A stretch of DNA of 44,875 bases from Deltaproteobacteria bacterium (GCA_019309045.1 JAFDGZ010000016.1:1-44875); one strand, 5' to 3'. Shown: positions 7,831 to 16,566, numbered from the stretch's first letter. Notes: generated from the letters alone by a model not told the origin. Numbers and translations are program-made.

Positions 7831-10800
7831 ACCAGTTTACCTCCTGCGCCTTGCGGACGACTATGACCTCGTCGCGCTGGGCGCCGGTGGGTCCGTAATA
7901 ATTGAAACCATAGCTCAATTGCGCATAACCGCCGATCATCTGCGTCGGTTTGACCATAATGCGGGTGACGCTGTTATGGGTGCCTCCTCTCTTGCCGGAG
8001 AGTTTGGAGCCCGGAGTATTGATCATCCTCTCCTGGGCGTGGTACATGAAGGCTTTGCCTCGAGGAATGCGATGGCTCACCACCGCCTTGGCCATGATGA
8101 CACCGTTCACATTGAAGCACTCGAGCCAGTCGTTGTCCTTGACCCCTATGGCAGCGGCATCCTCGTCATTTATCCAGATGGCCTCCCCACCGCGAAACAG
8201 TGTGAGCATAATGAGAGTGTCCGAGTAGGTGCTGTGTATAGACCATTTGGAATGCGGCGTCAGATAGTTGAGGATGATTTCTTTCGACTCCCGCCGTTTA
8301 ACAGCAGTGGAGCCAAGCGCCTGCATGTCCAGAGGCGGCCGGAACAGAGGCAGGCCTTCCCCGAATGCCAGCATCCACTCGTGATCCTGATAGAATTGAG
8401 CTCTGCCGGTCAGAGTCCTGAAAGGAATCTTTTCCTCGATATTGATGACAAAGGGAGAATACATACGGTTCTCGGACTCGATGCCACTCCATATGGGGCT
8501 GGTAATGATCTTCCGGGGTTGACCGTCCAGGTCAGCAAAGGAGAAGCTTTCCCCCTGGCGGTCCAGGCTCAGATGGGCAAGCTCCAGGCCGGTCTTTTTT
8601 TCCAGGCCTGCCCAGGCCTTTACCGCGGTCTTGCCGTGGGTCTCCGGCGCCAGCGCCAGAATTGCTTCCGCAACCTGCCTGCCAGTTTTGAGTTCAACCA
8701 TTCCCTCACTGATGCCCGGAGCAGCAACGATACCCTGCCTTTGTTTCAGCTCCTCATATTCTTCCGCCGCGTTCCAGGCCACACCCTTGGAGCCAATGCC
8801 AATTTTGGCAACCAGAGGTCCCAGGGCGGTCATCATTTTGTAGGTATTGGCAAAATCTCGCTGCACAACAGTCAGGCCCGGCATTGTCTTCCCCGGTACC
8901 GGCTCTGTTTCTCCCTTCTTCCAGTCTCTTACCGTGGGCTGAGCAATCTCGCCGGGTGAGTCGTGCAGCAATGGGGTTGCCACCAGATCTTTCCTGGTGC
9001 CCAGGTGGATGGCGGCGAGTTCAGAAAACTTCTCGGCGATCGCTTTGAACTGTTCCCAGTTGGTCCTGGTTTCCCAGGGCGGATCAATAGCTGGATTGAA
9101 GGGATGGATAAAGGAATGGAGGTCAGTGGTGCTGAGATCATGCATTTCATACCAGGAGGCCGCAGGCAGAGCCACATCAGCGTACATGGCACTGGTGGAC
9201 ATCCGCAGTTCGAGAGTAACAAGAAGATCAAGCTTACCTTCCGGGGCCGGCTCACGCCAGTTGATTTCCGTGGGCCTCTTGTTGCTGTCAGCATTGAACA
9301 CGGCATGGTCTGTTCCCAACAGATGTTTCAGGAAGTACTCGTGTCCCTTGCCGCTGGCTCCCAACAGATTTGCTCGCCAGAGAAAGAGCAGCCGGGGAAA
9401 GTTCTCTGGACTGTCAGGATCTTCCAGGGCAAACTTCAGGGTCCCCTTCTTGAGTCTGTCCACTACAAAAGAGATGATTTCCTCGTCCGTGCTGGCTCCA
9501 GCAGCAACAGCCTCATCGCACAGCTCCAGGGGATTGCTGTTGAACTGGGGATAGGAGGGCAGCCAGCCGAGCCTGGCAGCGATGACATTGTAGTCTGCCA
9601 GGTGTTTATTTGTGTATGCTTCAGCCAGCGGCGAGGCAAGATGCTGCCCGTCAAAGGTCTCATAGCGATACTGATCTGTAGCAAAGTAATAAAAAGAAGT
9701 ACCGTTCTGCTGCCGCGGCGGCCTCAGCCAGTCGAGGCCAAAAGCTATTGAGGCCCAGGCTGCTTGTGGCCTTATTTTTTCCTGGCCAACATAATGAGCC
9801 CAGCCGCCCCCGTTAACCCCCTGACAGCCGCACAGTGTAGTAAGATTGATGATAGTGCGGTAGGTCATGTCGTTGTGATACCAGTGGTTGGTACCGGCAC
9901 CCAGGAAGATCATGGACTTGCCCCTGGTTTTTTCGGCATTGTCGGCAAATTGACGCGCTACCCTGATAACATCCTCACGCGGCACCCCGGTAATGCTTTC
10001 CTGCCAGGCGGGAGTATAGGGTTGGGGATCGTCATAATCTTTTGCCACCTCACCACCATGACCTCTATCGACGCCAAGGTTGGCAGCCATAAGATCAAAG
10101 ACCGTGGTGAGGAGAATGTCCTCGCCATTGATTCGAAGCTTTTTGACCGGTACGGCGCCCTTTTTCACCCTGGCCCCCTGAAATTCGAAAAGCGGCAGGG
10201 AGACCATCGACCAGCCGTCGTTGTCTTCAGCAAAGCTCAGGAGTGGATCCACTTCAGCGCCGGTCTGCGAATCCACTTTGTGCAGGTTCCAGCGTCCTTC
10301 TTCGTTCCAGCGGAAGCCAATGCTGCCGTTAGGCACCACAAAGCGGCCGCTGCTGCTATCGAAGTAAACGGTCTTCCATTCGCTGTTGTTTTCGTCCAGA
10401 CCTAGGTCAGCGGCGCGCAAGAACCTGTCGGCCAGGTAATCCTCTCCTCCAGCTTTGAGCACCACTGCGAATGGCAGGTCAGTAAAGCTCTTGGCATATG
10501 AAGCAAAATAGTCACACTGCCGGTCGAGATAGAACTCCTTGAAGATGACAAAGGTCATGGCCATGGCCAGAGCAGAGTCGGTGCCAGCCTTTGCCGGCAG
10601 CCAGGTGTCGGCAAATTTTACGTATTCGGCATAATCCGGTGCCACAGCTGCTACTCTGGCGCCGCGATAACGGACTTCTGTAAAAAAGTGAGCATCCGGA
10701 GTGCGAGTCATGGGCAGGTTTGTGCCCCAAACTATCATGTAAGTCGACTCAAACCAGTCAGCGCTTTCTGGGACATCAGTCTGTTCTCCCCAGATCTGCG

Positions 10801-11503
10801 GGGAGGCGGGGGGCAGATCGCAGTACCAGTCGTAGAAGCTTATCATGGAGCCGCCTATGAGGGAAAGAAAGCGTGCCCCAGAAGCATAACAGACCATGGA
10901 CATGGCTGGAATCGGGGTAAAGCCGAACACTCGGTCAGGGCCATACTTCTTGATGGTGTGGATGAGGGAGGCGGCAACGAGTGTGGCAGCCTCGTCCCAG
11001 GAAACCCTGACAAAGCCGCCTTTGCCGCGGGCGCGCTGATACTTTTTCCTCTTTGTTTCATCATCGACGATGCTCTGCCAGGCTGCTACTGGATCAGACT
11101 GCGTATGGAGAGCGCCTCGCCACATATCCAGCAGCACCGAACGGATATAAGGATACTTCAAACGGACCGGGCTGTAGGTGTACCAGGAAAAGGTAGCCCC
11201 GCGTGGGCAGCCACGAGGTTCATGGTCCGGAAGATTGGCTCCACAACCGGGATAATCACCCCTCTGGGTTTCCCAGACAATTACCCCGTTTTTCACATAC
11301 ACATCCCAGGAGCAAGAACCTGTACAATTTACGCCGTGGGTGGAACGCACTTTCTTGTCGTACTGCCATCTGTTGCGATAAAACTTCTCCCATTCCCTCT
11401 GGCCACAGCGTATTTCACTCCAGCCACTGCTGAGGATCTCCGTGCTGCAACCGTCTCGCGGTCTCAGAAAGCGAAGAGACGACAAAAGATTCTTTTTGAC
11501 CAT
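7820..11503 (-). CDS. narG: Respiratory nitrate reductase alpha subunit (molybdopterin)
   Basis: Catalytic subunit of 1227 residues that reduces nitrate to nitrite at a bis-MGD molybdenum centre. The N-terminal Fe-S (FS0) ligands His56, Cys60, Cys64 and Cys99 are present in HGVNCTGSC and RGCPRGA; the histidine ligand marks NarG-type enzymes. Asp229 in YCDLPPASPQ corresponds to the aspartate molybdenum ligand of E. coli NarG. There is no twin-arginine signal at the N terminus, so the active site is predicted to face the cytoplasm, unlike NarG forms with a Tat signal. The ATG has AGGAG upstream. The gene heads the operon narGHJI-narK-PAS-metE-like. Confidence 0.98.
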   Translation of the reverse strand: MVKKNLLSSLRFLRPRDGCSTEILSSGWSEIRCGQREWEKFYRNRWQYDKKVRSTHGVNCTGSCSWDVYVKNGVIVWETQRGDYPGCGANLPDHEPRGCPRGATFSWYTYSPVRLKYPYIRSVLLDMWRGALHTQSDPVAAWQSIVDDETKRKKYQRARGKGGFVRVSWDEAATLVAASLIHTIKKYGPDRVFGFTPIPAMSMVCYASGARFLSLIGGSMISFYDWYCDLPPASPQIWGEQTDVPESADWFESTYMIVWGTNLPMTRTPDAHFFTEVRYRGARVAAVAPDYAEYVKFADTWLPAKAGTDSALAMAMTFVIFKEFYLDRQCDYFASYAKSFTDLPFAVVLKAGGEDYLADRFLRAADLGLDENNSEWKTVYFDSSSGRFVVPNGSIGFRWNEEGRWNLHKVDSQTGAEVDPLLSFAEDNDGWSMVSLPLFEFQGARVKKGAVPVKKLRINGEDILLTTVFDLMAANLGVDRGHGGEVAKDYDDPQPYTPAWQESITGVPREDVIRVARQFADNAEKTRGKSMIFLGAGTNHWYHNDMTYRTIINLTTLCGCQGVNGGGWAHYVGQEKIRPQAAWASIAFGLDWLRPPRQQNGTSFYYFATDQYRYETFDGQHLASPLAEAYTNKHLADYNVIAARLGWLPSYPQFNSNPLELCDEAVAAGASTDEEIISFVVDRLKKGTLKFALEDPDSPENFPRLLFLWRANLLGASGKGHEYFLKHLLGTDHAVFNADSNKRPTEINWREPAPEGKLDLLVTLELRMSTSAMYADVALPAASWYEMHDLSTTDLHSFIHPFNPAIDPPWETRTNWEQFKAIAEKFSELAAIHLGTRKDLVATPLLHDSPGEIAQPTVRDWKKGETEPVPGKTMPGLTVVQRDFANTYKMMTALGPLVAKIGIGSKGVAWNAAEEYEELKQRQGIVAAPGISEGMVELKTGRQVAEAILALAPETHGKTAVKAWAGLEKKTGLELAHLSLDRQGESFSFADLDGQPRKIITSPIWSGIESENRMYSPFVINIEEKIPFRTLTGRAQFYQDHEWMLAFGEGLPLFRPPLDMQALGSTAVKRRESKEIILNYLTPHSKWSIHSTYSDTLIMLTLFRGGEAIWINDEDAAAIGVKDNDWLECFNVNGVIMAKAVVSHRIPRGKAFMYHAQERMINTPGSKLSGKRGGTHNSVTRIMVKPTQMIGGYAQLSYGFNYYGPTGAQRDEVIVVRKAQEVNWYEY

Positions 11504-11581
11504 GGCCTTTTCTCCTGGTGAATTCTAATGGTCATTCTTTAAAGTTCAGCGACTTGCAGTTCCTAGAGCCACACGTGCATA

Positions 11582-11611
11582 ATATTAACCTCGAAATCTT
11601 TAGGAAAACAA
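11582..11611 (-). promoter_or_regulatory. Possible sigma-70-type promoter for the nar operon
   Basis: On the minus strand TTGTTT (11606-11611), an 18-base spacer and TAATAT (11582-11587) lie about 80 bases before the narG start and downstream of the terminator at 11628-11657. The match is modest. No TTGAC-N4-GTCAA or FNR-type dyad was found next to it, so the regulator of nar is not visible. Confidence 0.3.
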
Positions 11612-11627
11612 TAGGACTTAATCGGAC

Positions 11628-11657
11628 AAAAAAACTCTTTTTGGCTGTCAAGAGTTT
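11628..11657 (-). terminator. Intrinsic terminator after the hcp-cupin-ferredoxin unit
   Basis: Reading the minus strand, AAACTCTT (11657-11650) pairs perfectly with AAGAGTTT (11639-11632) across a 10-nt loop and runs into seven T residues (11634-11628). The stem is AT-rich, hence only moderately strong. It lies 110 bases beyond the ferredoxin stop and before narG, so it separates the two transcripts. Confidence 0.65.
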
Positions 11658-11766
11658 GAATGCCTAAAACTATGAGCTCCGGTGGGAATTAGCCCGATAA
11701 TTTCAGAATCTGCCCTGGTGCCATGACATCAACTAGATATGGGCAGTCCTTTCAGCGGTATCTGCC

Positions 11767-11964
11767 TCAATCTTCTTGCCAGCTAATAGCTTCCGCAGGA
11801 CAGGAATCAATGGCATCTTCGATGCAATCCTCGGGACCACCTTGCGCTTTGATCACTTCTGACTTCTCTTTTTCCTCGTTGAGTCGGAACACCTCGGGGC
11901 AGAGCGCCTCACAGGTGCCGCAGCCGATACATTCATTTTCATTCACAACAACCCTGCGAGACAT
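11767..11964 (-). CDS. Small [4Fe-4S] ferredoxin
   Basis: Ferredoxin of 65 residues, the single-cluster type common in sulfate reducers. Cysteines are C12, C15 and C18 (CIGCGTC), C22, C47 and C55 (SCPAEA). C12, C15, C18 and C55 are the expected cluster ligands, while C22 and C47 could form the disulfide seen in some Desulfovibrio ferredoxins I. The protein is acidic, as expected for an electron carrier. It lies downstream of hcp and the cupin on the same strand, with GGAGGT before the start, so it probably supplies electrons to hybrid cluster protein. Confidence 0.93.
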   Translation of the reverse strand: MSRRVVVNENECIGCGTCEALCPEVFRLNEEKEKSEVIKAQGGPEDCIEDAIDSCPAEAISWQED

Positions 11965-12061
11965 CTTGTACTACCTCCAAAAGAATGGCCGAACGTGTCG
12001 TCCGTGCCCTGTACTCACTGTCGGCAACCCAGAGAAGCAATAGGTGATGCGGCAGCTGTTG

Positions 12062-12379
12062 TTAGATGGGTGGAGCTATGGTCACCAGAACGCGCATATC
12101 AGTTTCTGCCCTGATGCCATGAGGCTCGGCGATGTCAGATATCAACACGTCTCCAGGTTCAGCCGGGAGGCGGACATCTCCTTCTCCCAAAAACTCGCCG
12201 CTTCCCTCCAGTACAGCAATGCTCAATTGACCTTCGATATCATGAGAGTGAATGGGAAGCTCTTGCCCTGCTCTGAAGTTGAAGTTGAGGACTTTGAAAT
12301 AAGGGGAATCGTGTACGAGCAGTCGGCTGAGCCCTTTGTCCTTGAAGTCGTTCTCCTTGAAAATATTGATTTTCTTCAT
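12062..12379 (-). CDS. Small cupin-domain protein
   Basis: Protein of 105 residues forming one cupin beta-barrel. The first motif is seen in ELPIHSHDIEGQLSIAVLEG (two His and a downstream acidic/Gln position) and the second in PGDVLISDIAEPHGI. These could bind a metal such as Fe, Mn or Ni. Stand-alone cupins of this size are often metal-binding or sensory and cannot be given a reaction. It sits between hcp and the ferredoxin on the same strand; a GC-rich hairpin lies just before its ribosome site (AGGAAA). Confidence 0.8.
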   Translation of the reverse strand: MKKINIFKENDFKDKGLSRLLVHDSPYFKVLNFNFRAGQELPIHSHDIEGQLSIAVLEGSGEFLGEGDVRLPAEPGDVLISDIAEPHGIRAETDMRVLVTIAPPI

Positions 12380-12393
12380 ATGGTTTTCCTGGG

Positions 12394-12415
12394 GGCGGGG
12401 ATGTCTCCCCGCCCA
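12394..12415 (-). other. GC-rich hairpin between hcp and the cupin gene
   Basis: GGGCGGGGA and TCCCCGCCC make a perfect 9-bp stem with a 4-nt loop, 12 bases beyond the hcp stop codon and about 15 bases before the cupin start. There is no T-run on the minus strand, so it is not an ordinary intrinsic terminator. It may lower read-through, protect the hcp message from decay, or hide the cupin ribosome site. Confidence 0.65.
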
Positions 12416-12426
12416 TATCTTGCTGG

Positions 12427-14055
12427 TTAGCCCAGAATAGCCTTGAGGTCTTCTTCGGGTGTGGTGATAGGTTTGATATCAAAGTTCTTCACCAGTACAT
12501 CCAGAACGTTTGCTGACACGAAGGCCGGCAGGGAGGGTCCCAGGCGAATCCCCTTGATGCCGAGGTGGAAGAGGGTCAGAAGAATCGCCACCGCCTTCTG
12601 CTCATACCATGAGAGGATCATGGAAAGAGGCAGATCATTGACCTCCACGTTGAAGGCCTTGGCCAGAGCCACGGCGATCTGGATGGCCGAGTAGGCATCA
12701 TTGCACTGGCCTATGTCCAGCAGCCTGGGAATGCCGCCGATGTCGCCGAGATCCTTGTCAAAGAATCTGAACTTACCGCAGGCCAGGGTGAGGACAATGC
12801 AATCCTCGGGGACCTGCTCCACAAACTGAGTGTAATAGTTGCGTCCGGGCTTGGCGCCGTCACATCCTGCCACCAGGAAAAAGTGGCGAATGGCCTTGCC
12901 TTTCACCGCCTCTATGACCTTGTCCGCCACCCCGAGTACCGCATTCCTGGCAAAACCCACCATGACTTCCTTGCCGTTGGAGTCTTCCTGAAAACCTGGC
13001 AGAGCCAGTGCTCTGTCTATCACTGGTTGAAAATTGCGGTCGGCTATGTGTGTCACACCTGGCCAGCCAACGAGACCACAGGTAAAAATGTTGTCCTTGT
13101 AAGTTTCTTTCGGCTTTTGGATGCAGTTGGTAGTCATCAAAATGGTACCAGGAAAGTTGGCAAACTCTTTAGCTTGATTCTGCCAGGCGGTGCCATAATG
13201 CCCATAGAAATGGGGATACTTCTTCAGCTCTGGATAGCCGTGGCAGGGAAGCATCTCTCCGTGGGTATAGACATAGATCCCCTTGCCCTGGCTCTGTTTG
13301 AGCACTTCCTCGAGGTCCTTGAGGTCGTGACCCGAAACCAGGATGGCCTTGCCTGCCTTGTGGCCCAGAGGCACTTTTGTGGGCACTGGATGGCCGTAAA
13401 CGCCGGTGTTTCCCGCATCGAGCAGTTCCATGGCTTTGAGGTTGATCTCGCCGCACTTGAGAACCAACCCTACCCAGTCATCCAGACTGAGGTCATTCCG
13501 AAACAGAGCTGCCAGACCTTCATGGACGAACGCATAGGCCGTATCATCTTCCTGACCCAGGATCTGCGCGTGGTCAAGATAGGCACACACGCCTCTGAGG
13601 CCGAACAGCAGGGTATGTTTCAGTGACAGAATGTCAGGGCTGGTGCTCGGATAGGTCTTGATGCCCACTGCTTCTCCCTGTCGAACCAGTCCTTCGAAAG
13701 TAGACTCGGGTTTGAAGGTGGCAGGGCCTTCAGGCAGATCAACTTTGCCGCCTGCAGCACGGACTTTGTCCTTGAGCTGCTCTCGCTTCTCCACAGCTTC
13801 ATTGATCCATTTTACGAAACGCTCCGGGTCAAAATCCACGTTGGTCAGAGTAGCGAAGGTTGTTTCGCAGGCGAAGACGTTGACGTCCCGGTCATTGACG
13901 CCCACCTTGCGCCCCTCCACTGCATACTGCGACAAGCCTATGACAGCATAGGTGAGAAGATCCTGCAGAGCGGCAACCTCGGGCTGCTTGCCGCACACTC
14001 CTATCTTGGTGCAACCTTCCCCTTTTGCAGTCTGTTCACACTGATAGCAAAACAT
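12427..14055 (-). CDS. hcp: Hybrid cluster protein (hydroxylamine reductase / NO-handling)
   Basis: Protein of 542 residues with the N-terminal cysteine pattern C3, C6, C15 and C21 (FCYQCEQTAKGEGC...GVCGK) of the Desulfovibrio-type (class I) Hcp, which holds a [4Fe-4S] cluster. Downstream regions carry the hybrid Fe-S-O cluster ligands. Hcp reduces hydroxylamine in vitro and is implicated in NO reduction and nitrosative stress defence. A reading from 14103 is possible, but ATG 14055 follows AAAGGAGGGAG and matches the family N terminus. A HcpR-like palindrome lies 115 bases upstream. Next to Nar it would deal with reactive by-products of nitrate and nitrite reduction. Confidence 0.97.
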   Translation of the reverse strand: MFCYQCEQTAKGEGCTKIGVCGKQPEVAALQDLLTYAVIGLSQYAVEGRKVGVNDRDVNVFACETTFATLTNVDFDPERFVKWINEAVEKREQLKDKVRAAGGKVDLPEGPATFKPESTFEGLVRQGEAVGIKTYPSTSPDILSLKHTLLFGLRGVCAYLDHAQILGQEDDTAYAFVHEGLAALFRNDLSLDDWVGLVLKCGEINLKAMELLDAGNTGVYGHPVPTKVPLGHKAGKAILVSGHDLKDLEEVLKQSQGKGIYVYTHGEMLPCHGYPELKKYPHFYGHYGTAWQNQAKEFANFPGTILMTTNCIQKPKETYKDNIFTCGLVGWPGVTHIADRNFQPVIDRALALPGFQEDSNGKEVMVGFARNAVLGVADKVIEAVKGKAIRHFFLVAGCDGAKPGRNYYTQFVEQVPEDCIVLTLACGKFRFFDKDLGDIGGIPRLLDIGQCNDAYSAIQIAVALAKAFNVEVNDLPLSMILSWYEQKAVAILLTLFHLGIKGIRLGPSLPAFVSANVLDVLVKNFDIKPITTPEEDLKAILG

Positions 14056-14378
14056 AACTCCCTCCTTTGCTACTGGGTTTGTTGTTGAATCATGTGGCCA
14101 CAACAGCCGCTGCTGTTTTTAGGTATGGCATATTTTCTGTAACTTTATCGACGGCAAGATAAGTGAGCATTGACTTAAGTCAAGAAAAGAAAAAAGTTGA
14201 CTCCAGAGCTGAATATTTCGTGTACTGGTGCAGCTAGGTCATCCGACTGTCAATAGGTAGATTGATGTATTCTAACCGCCATTGGCCTGGAACTCAACGA
14301 GAAGTTTCCTGTTATCTCAGAAGGGCTCTCCTGGGCAGAAAAGAAAAGTCAAGAACTGACCGGGTTGCAGCCCTACCT
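14056..14378. other. Intergenic region between hcp and the SLC13-type gene
   Basis: No gene is supported. It holds the hcp control region (palindrome at 14170-14183). From 14184 to 14378, the space downstream of the transporter gene, no convincing intrinsic terminator was seen, so read-through from the transporter into hcp cannot be excluded. Confidence 0.4.
14170..14183 (-). promoter_or_regulatory. HcpR/FNR-family operator upstream of hcp
   Basis: TTGACTTAAGTCAA is a perfect 14-bp palindrome, with 5-4-5 architecture as in Crp/Fnr-family sites. From memory, the predicted HcpR motif of Desulfovibrio contains TTGAC-N4-GTCAA, which this fits. A possible -10 hexamer TAAAGT (14147-14142, minus strand) lies at a spacing that would centre the operator near -41.5, the class II activator position. 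The regulator gene is not in the window. Confidence 0.7.
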
Positions 14379-16154
14379 CTAAAAAGACCACAGTAGAGGA
14401 ATAAAGAACGAACCCACGATCAACACCAGAAGATTTAGAGGGATCCCGAGTTTCAAATAGTCGCTGAAGCGATATCCTCCAGGACCATATACCAGCAGAT
14501 TAGTCTGATAGCCTATAGGAGTGGCATAGCAAGCACTGGCTCCAAAGCAGACCGCAATGATAAAGGGCCTTGGACTTACTCCCAGGGCGAGCGCTGTGGA
14601 TATGGCAATGGGAATAAGGAGAACTGCGGTGGCATTGTTGCTCAAGGCCTGCGTACTTATGCTGGCGAGGAGGATTATGCCTGCCAGAATGACTCTCGGA
14701 TCTGCACCGTGAAACAGAGAAAGATAGGTTTCAGCGTACAATCTGGCAGCACCGGTCTTTTCCATTGCCGTACCCAGGGCTATCGTTCCGGCAATGAGTA
14801 CCAGTATATTGCCTTGCAAGGCCCGATATGAGTCTCGCAATTGCAGACAGCCTGTGAGCACCATGAGAAAGACGCCTGCCAGAGCACAGACCATGATATC
14901 TGCTATGCCTGAGGTTGCTGCCATTACAACAGCCAGGAAGATGAGCATGGCCCAGCGGGCTTTCCCCTTGTGGACGATTTCATGGTGAACATCTTCCACA
15001 ACGATAAAGTCAGGATCCGACCTCAGATGTGCAAGCCTGTTTTCCTGGCACTGCAACAAAAGGATATCACCCAGCCTTAGTCTGACGTCATGAATTTTCT
15101 GGGCGGCATAATGATGCCCCCTGCTGCGCACCGCTATGATGCGGATTCCAGGATCGCCTCTAAGCTTGGTCTGTACAAGCTTCTCGCCGAGGAGGGTAGA
15201 TTGAGGCGTGATGATGAGCTCTACGATCACCGCGTCTTTAAAATCTGTGCTGCTGGCCAGATCGTAATGTGAAGGGGGCAACTGCACAACTTTGTGGTCT
15301 AGTGCAGTAATGAGATCGTTTGCCGATGCTTTCACCAGCAGGAGGTCATTGGCGGCAATTGTTACCTCCTGGCGGCCTGCATGGAAGATCTGCGACTTCC
15401 GTATGCACTCGAAGACCTCAAATGATGGATATTTTTCTGAAAAAGCGCGACTCGGGTCCCGGCCAATGAGGGGGCTGTTCACAGGCACTGTCAATTCGGC
15501 CAGATAACGCCTCTGTTCGCTGTCGTGGAGTTCACAGGTGGGTATTGCCTGGGCTGGCATGAGGCGCGGCGCAGCAAAATACAGGAAGGCAATGCCCAGG
15601 AGAGCTATGGGTACTCCGAGGGAGGAGAGTTCAAACATGCTGAGCTCTCCATAGCCATACATGGCACTCAGGTCACTGACAATGATATTGGTGGAGGTGC
15701 CGATGAGAGTGCAGGTGCCGGCCAGAATGGAGGCATAAGATACAGGTATCAAGAACTTCGAAGGACTCAACTGGTATTCACAGCTCAGGCTGGTTACAAT
15801 TGGAATGAAAAGGACCACAACCGGAGTATTGTTTATGAAGGCCGAGGCCAGGGCCACAATGACCAGGGTCATGAGCATGGCCAGCCGCTGATTTCCCCTG
15901 GAGAACTGGATTACCTTTTCACCAACGAACCCCACGGCTCCTGTCCGTATCATGGCTCTGCTTATGAGGAACATGGCGGCCACGGTAATCACTGCCGGGT
16001 TGGCAAAACCGGCCACTGCTTGCCTGGGGGGCAAAATGCCAAAAACCATCAAGGCGACCATTATTCCCATGGCCGTGAGGTCGACAGGGATTTTTTCAGT
16101 GACCAGAAGAAACAATGCGGTCAGGATGATGACCGTTACAATCCAGAGAGACAT
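14379..16154 (-). CDS. SLC13/DASS-family anion transporter with two TrkA-C domains
   Basis: Membrane protein of 591 residues from ATG 16154. N-terminal membrane segments (about 1-185) and C-terminal ones (about 400-590) flank a soluble region (about 200-375) with two RCK-C/TrkA-C-like domains, the usual layout of SLC13-type permeases annotated as sulfate or dicarboxylate carriers. The SNNATAVLL and NNTPVVVLF segments resemble the duplicated substrate and sodium binding loops of the family. Substrate cannot be told from sequence: sulfate, a dicarboxylate or another anion are possible. A longer TTG start at 16199 exists but lacks support, while GGGAG precedes the ATG. Confidence 0.85.
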   Translation of the reverse strand: MSLWIVTVIILTALFLLVTEKIPVDLTAMGIMVALMVFGILPPRQAVAGFANPAVITVAAMFLISRAMIRTGAVGFVGEKVIQFSRGNQRLAMLMTLVIVALASAFINNTPVVVLFIPIVTSLSCEYQLSPSKFLIPVSYASILAGTCTLIGTSTNIIVSDLSAMYGYGELSMFELSSLGVPIALLGIAFLYFAAPRLMPAQAIPTCELHDSEQRRYLAELTVPVNSPLIGRDPSRAFSEKYPSFEVFECIRKSQIFHAGRQEVTIAANDLLLVKASANDLITALDHKVVQLPPSHYDLASSTDFKDAVIVELIITPQSTLLGEKLVQTKLRGDPGIRIIAVRSRGHHYAAQKIHDVRLRLGDILLLQCQENRLAHLRSDPDFIVVEDVHHEIVHKGKARWAMLIFLAVVMAATSGIADIMVCALAGVFLMVLTGCLQLRDSYRALQGNILVLIAGTIALGTAMEKTGAARLYAETYLSLFHGADPRVILAGIILLASISTQALSNNATAVLLIPIAISTALALGVSPRPFIIAVCFGASACYATPIGYQTNLLVYGPGGYRFSDYLKLGIPLNLLVLIVGSFFIPLLWSF

Positions 16155-16293
16155 AACATTGGCTCCCGTTCCAGAGGAAATTATCTGATTATAATTCAAA
16201 GCTGGGGGCAGAGGAGAAGAATCTTGGATATTTCTTCAACAGATCTCGTGAAGAGAAGTGATTGCGCTCAGGCTAAGCGGCAGCGCAATGCGC

Positions 16294-16340
16294 CATATTG
16301 CCATTGAAGCCTCCGACTACTATAATCCAGCGGCAATATG
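16294..16340. repeat. Inverted repeat framing the zinc-ribbon gene promoter
   Basis: CATATTGCC (16294-16302) and GGCAATATG (16332-16340) are a perfect 9-bp inverted repeat separated by 29 bases. The first arm overlaps the -35 box and the second lies at the predicted transcription start. An upstream 8-bp inverted repeat, ATTGCGCT (16261-16268) and AGCGCAAT (16282-16289), adjoins it. Placement suggests operator half-sites, for instance for a looping or dimeric repressor. Confidence 0.55.
16298..16326 (+). promoter_or_regulatory. Near-consensus sigma-70 promoter
   Basis: TTGCCA (16298-16303), a spacer of exactly 17 bases, and TATAAT (16321-16326). Five of six and six of six bases match consensus, making this the best vegetative promoter I found in the window. 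Predicted start near 16333, giving a leader of about 40 bases before the zinc-ribbon gene at 16372. Confidence 0.75.
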
Positions 16341-16371
16341 ACAACCTTTCAACAGCATAAGGAGATAGCAC

Positions 16372-16566
16372 ATGGGCAAGCAAACACAAAGGGTTGAAGT
16401 GTGCAAGTGTGAGCATTGCGGCAATGAGGCAGAGATGGTGGTGACCTGTGAATTCATCGAAGTAGAAGTTGAGGAGAAGCAAGCAGCGGGTGTGCGCAAA
16501 CAGGAGAAAAGACATTTTACTTGTACCAAATGCGGCAGTGAAGCTGACATGATCATAGACCTGTAA
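16372..16566 (+). CDS. Small double-CXXC zinc-ribbon protein
   Basis: Protein of 64 residues with CKCEHCGNEAEM near the start and CTKCGSEADM near the end, two similar CXXC knuckles expected to bind one zinc ion. The repeats look internally duplicated (C-X2-C-G-[NS]-EA-[ED]-M). No known enzyme domain. It has AAGGAG 8 bases before the ATG and a near-consensus promoter, so it is likely well expressed. Possible roles are nucleic-acid or protein binding; function not recognised. Confidence 0.8.
   Translation: MGKQTQRVEVCKCEHCGNEAEMVVTCEFIEVEVEEKQAAGVRKQEKRHFTCTKCGSEADMIIDL

Noticed and set aside
7691-8959. A 422-residue plus-strand open frame opposite narG/narH
   Set aside because: It lies antisense to well-conserved narG and narH coding sequence, has no recognisable domains and no ribosome site; its length follows from the GC-rich codon pattern of the real genes.
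10688-11521. A 277-residue plus-strand open frame opposite the 5' part of narG
   Set aside because: It is antisense to the strongly conserved Fe-S and Mo-ligand region of narG and shows no protein family features.
11644-11651. TTGACA on the minus strand (11653-11648 region) as the -35 box of narG
   Set aside because: It lies within the loop and arm of the terminator hairpin, and no acceptable -10 box is found 16-18 bases downstream.
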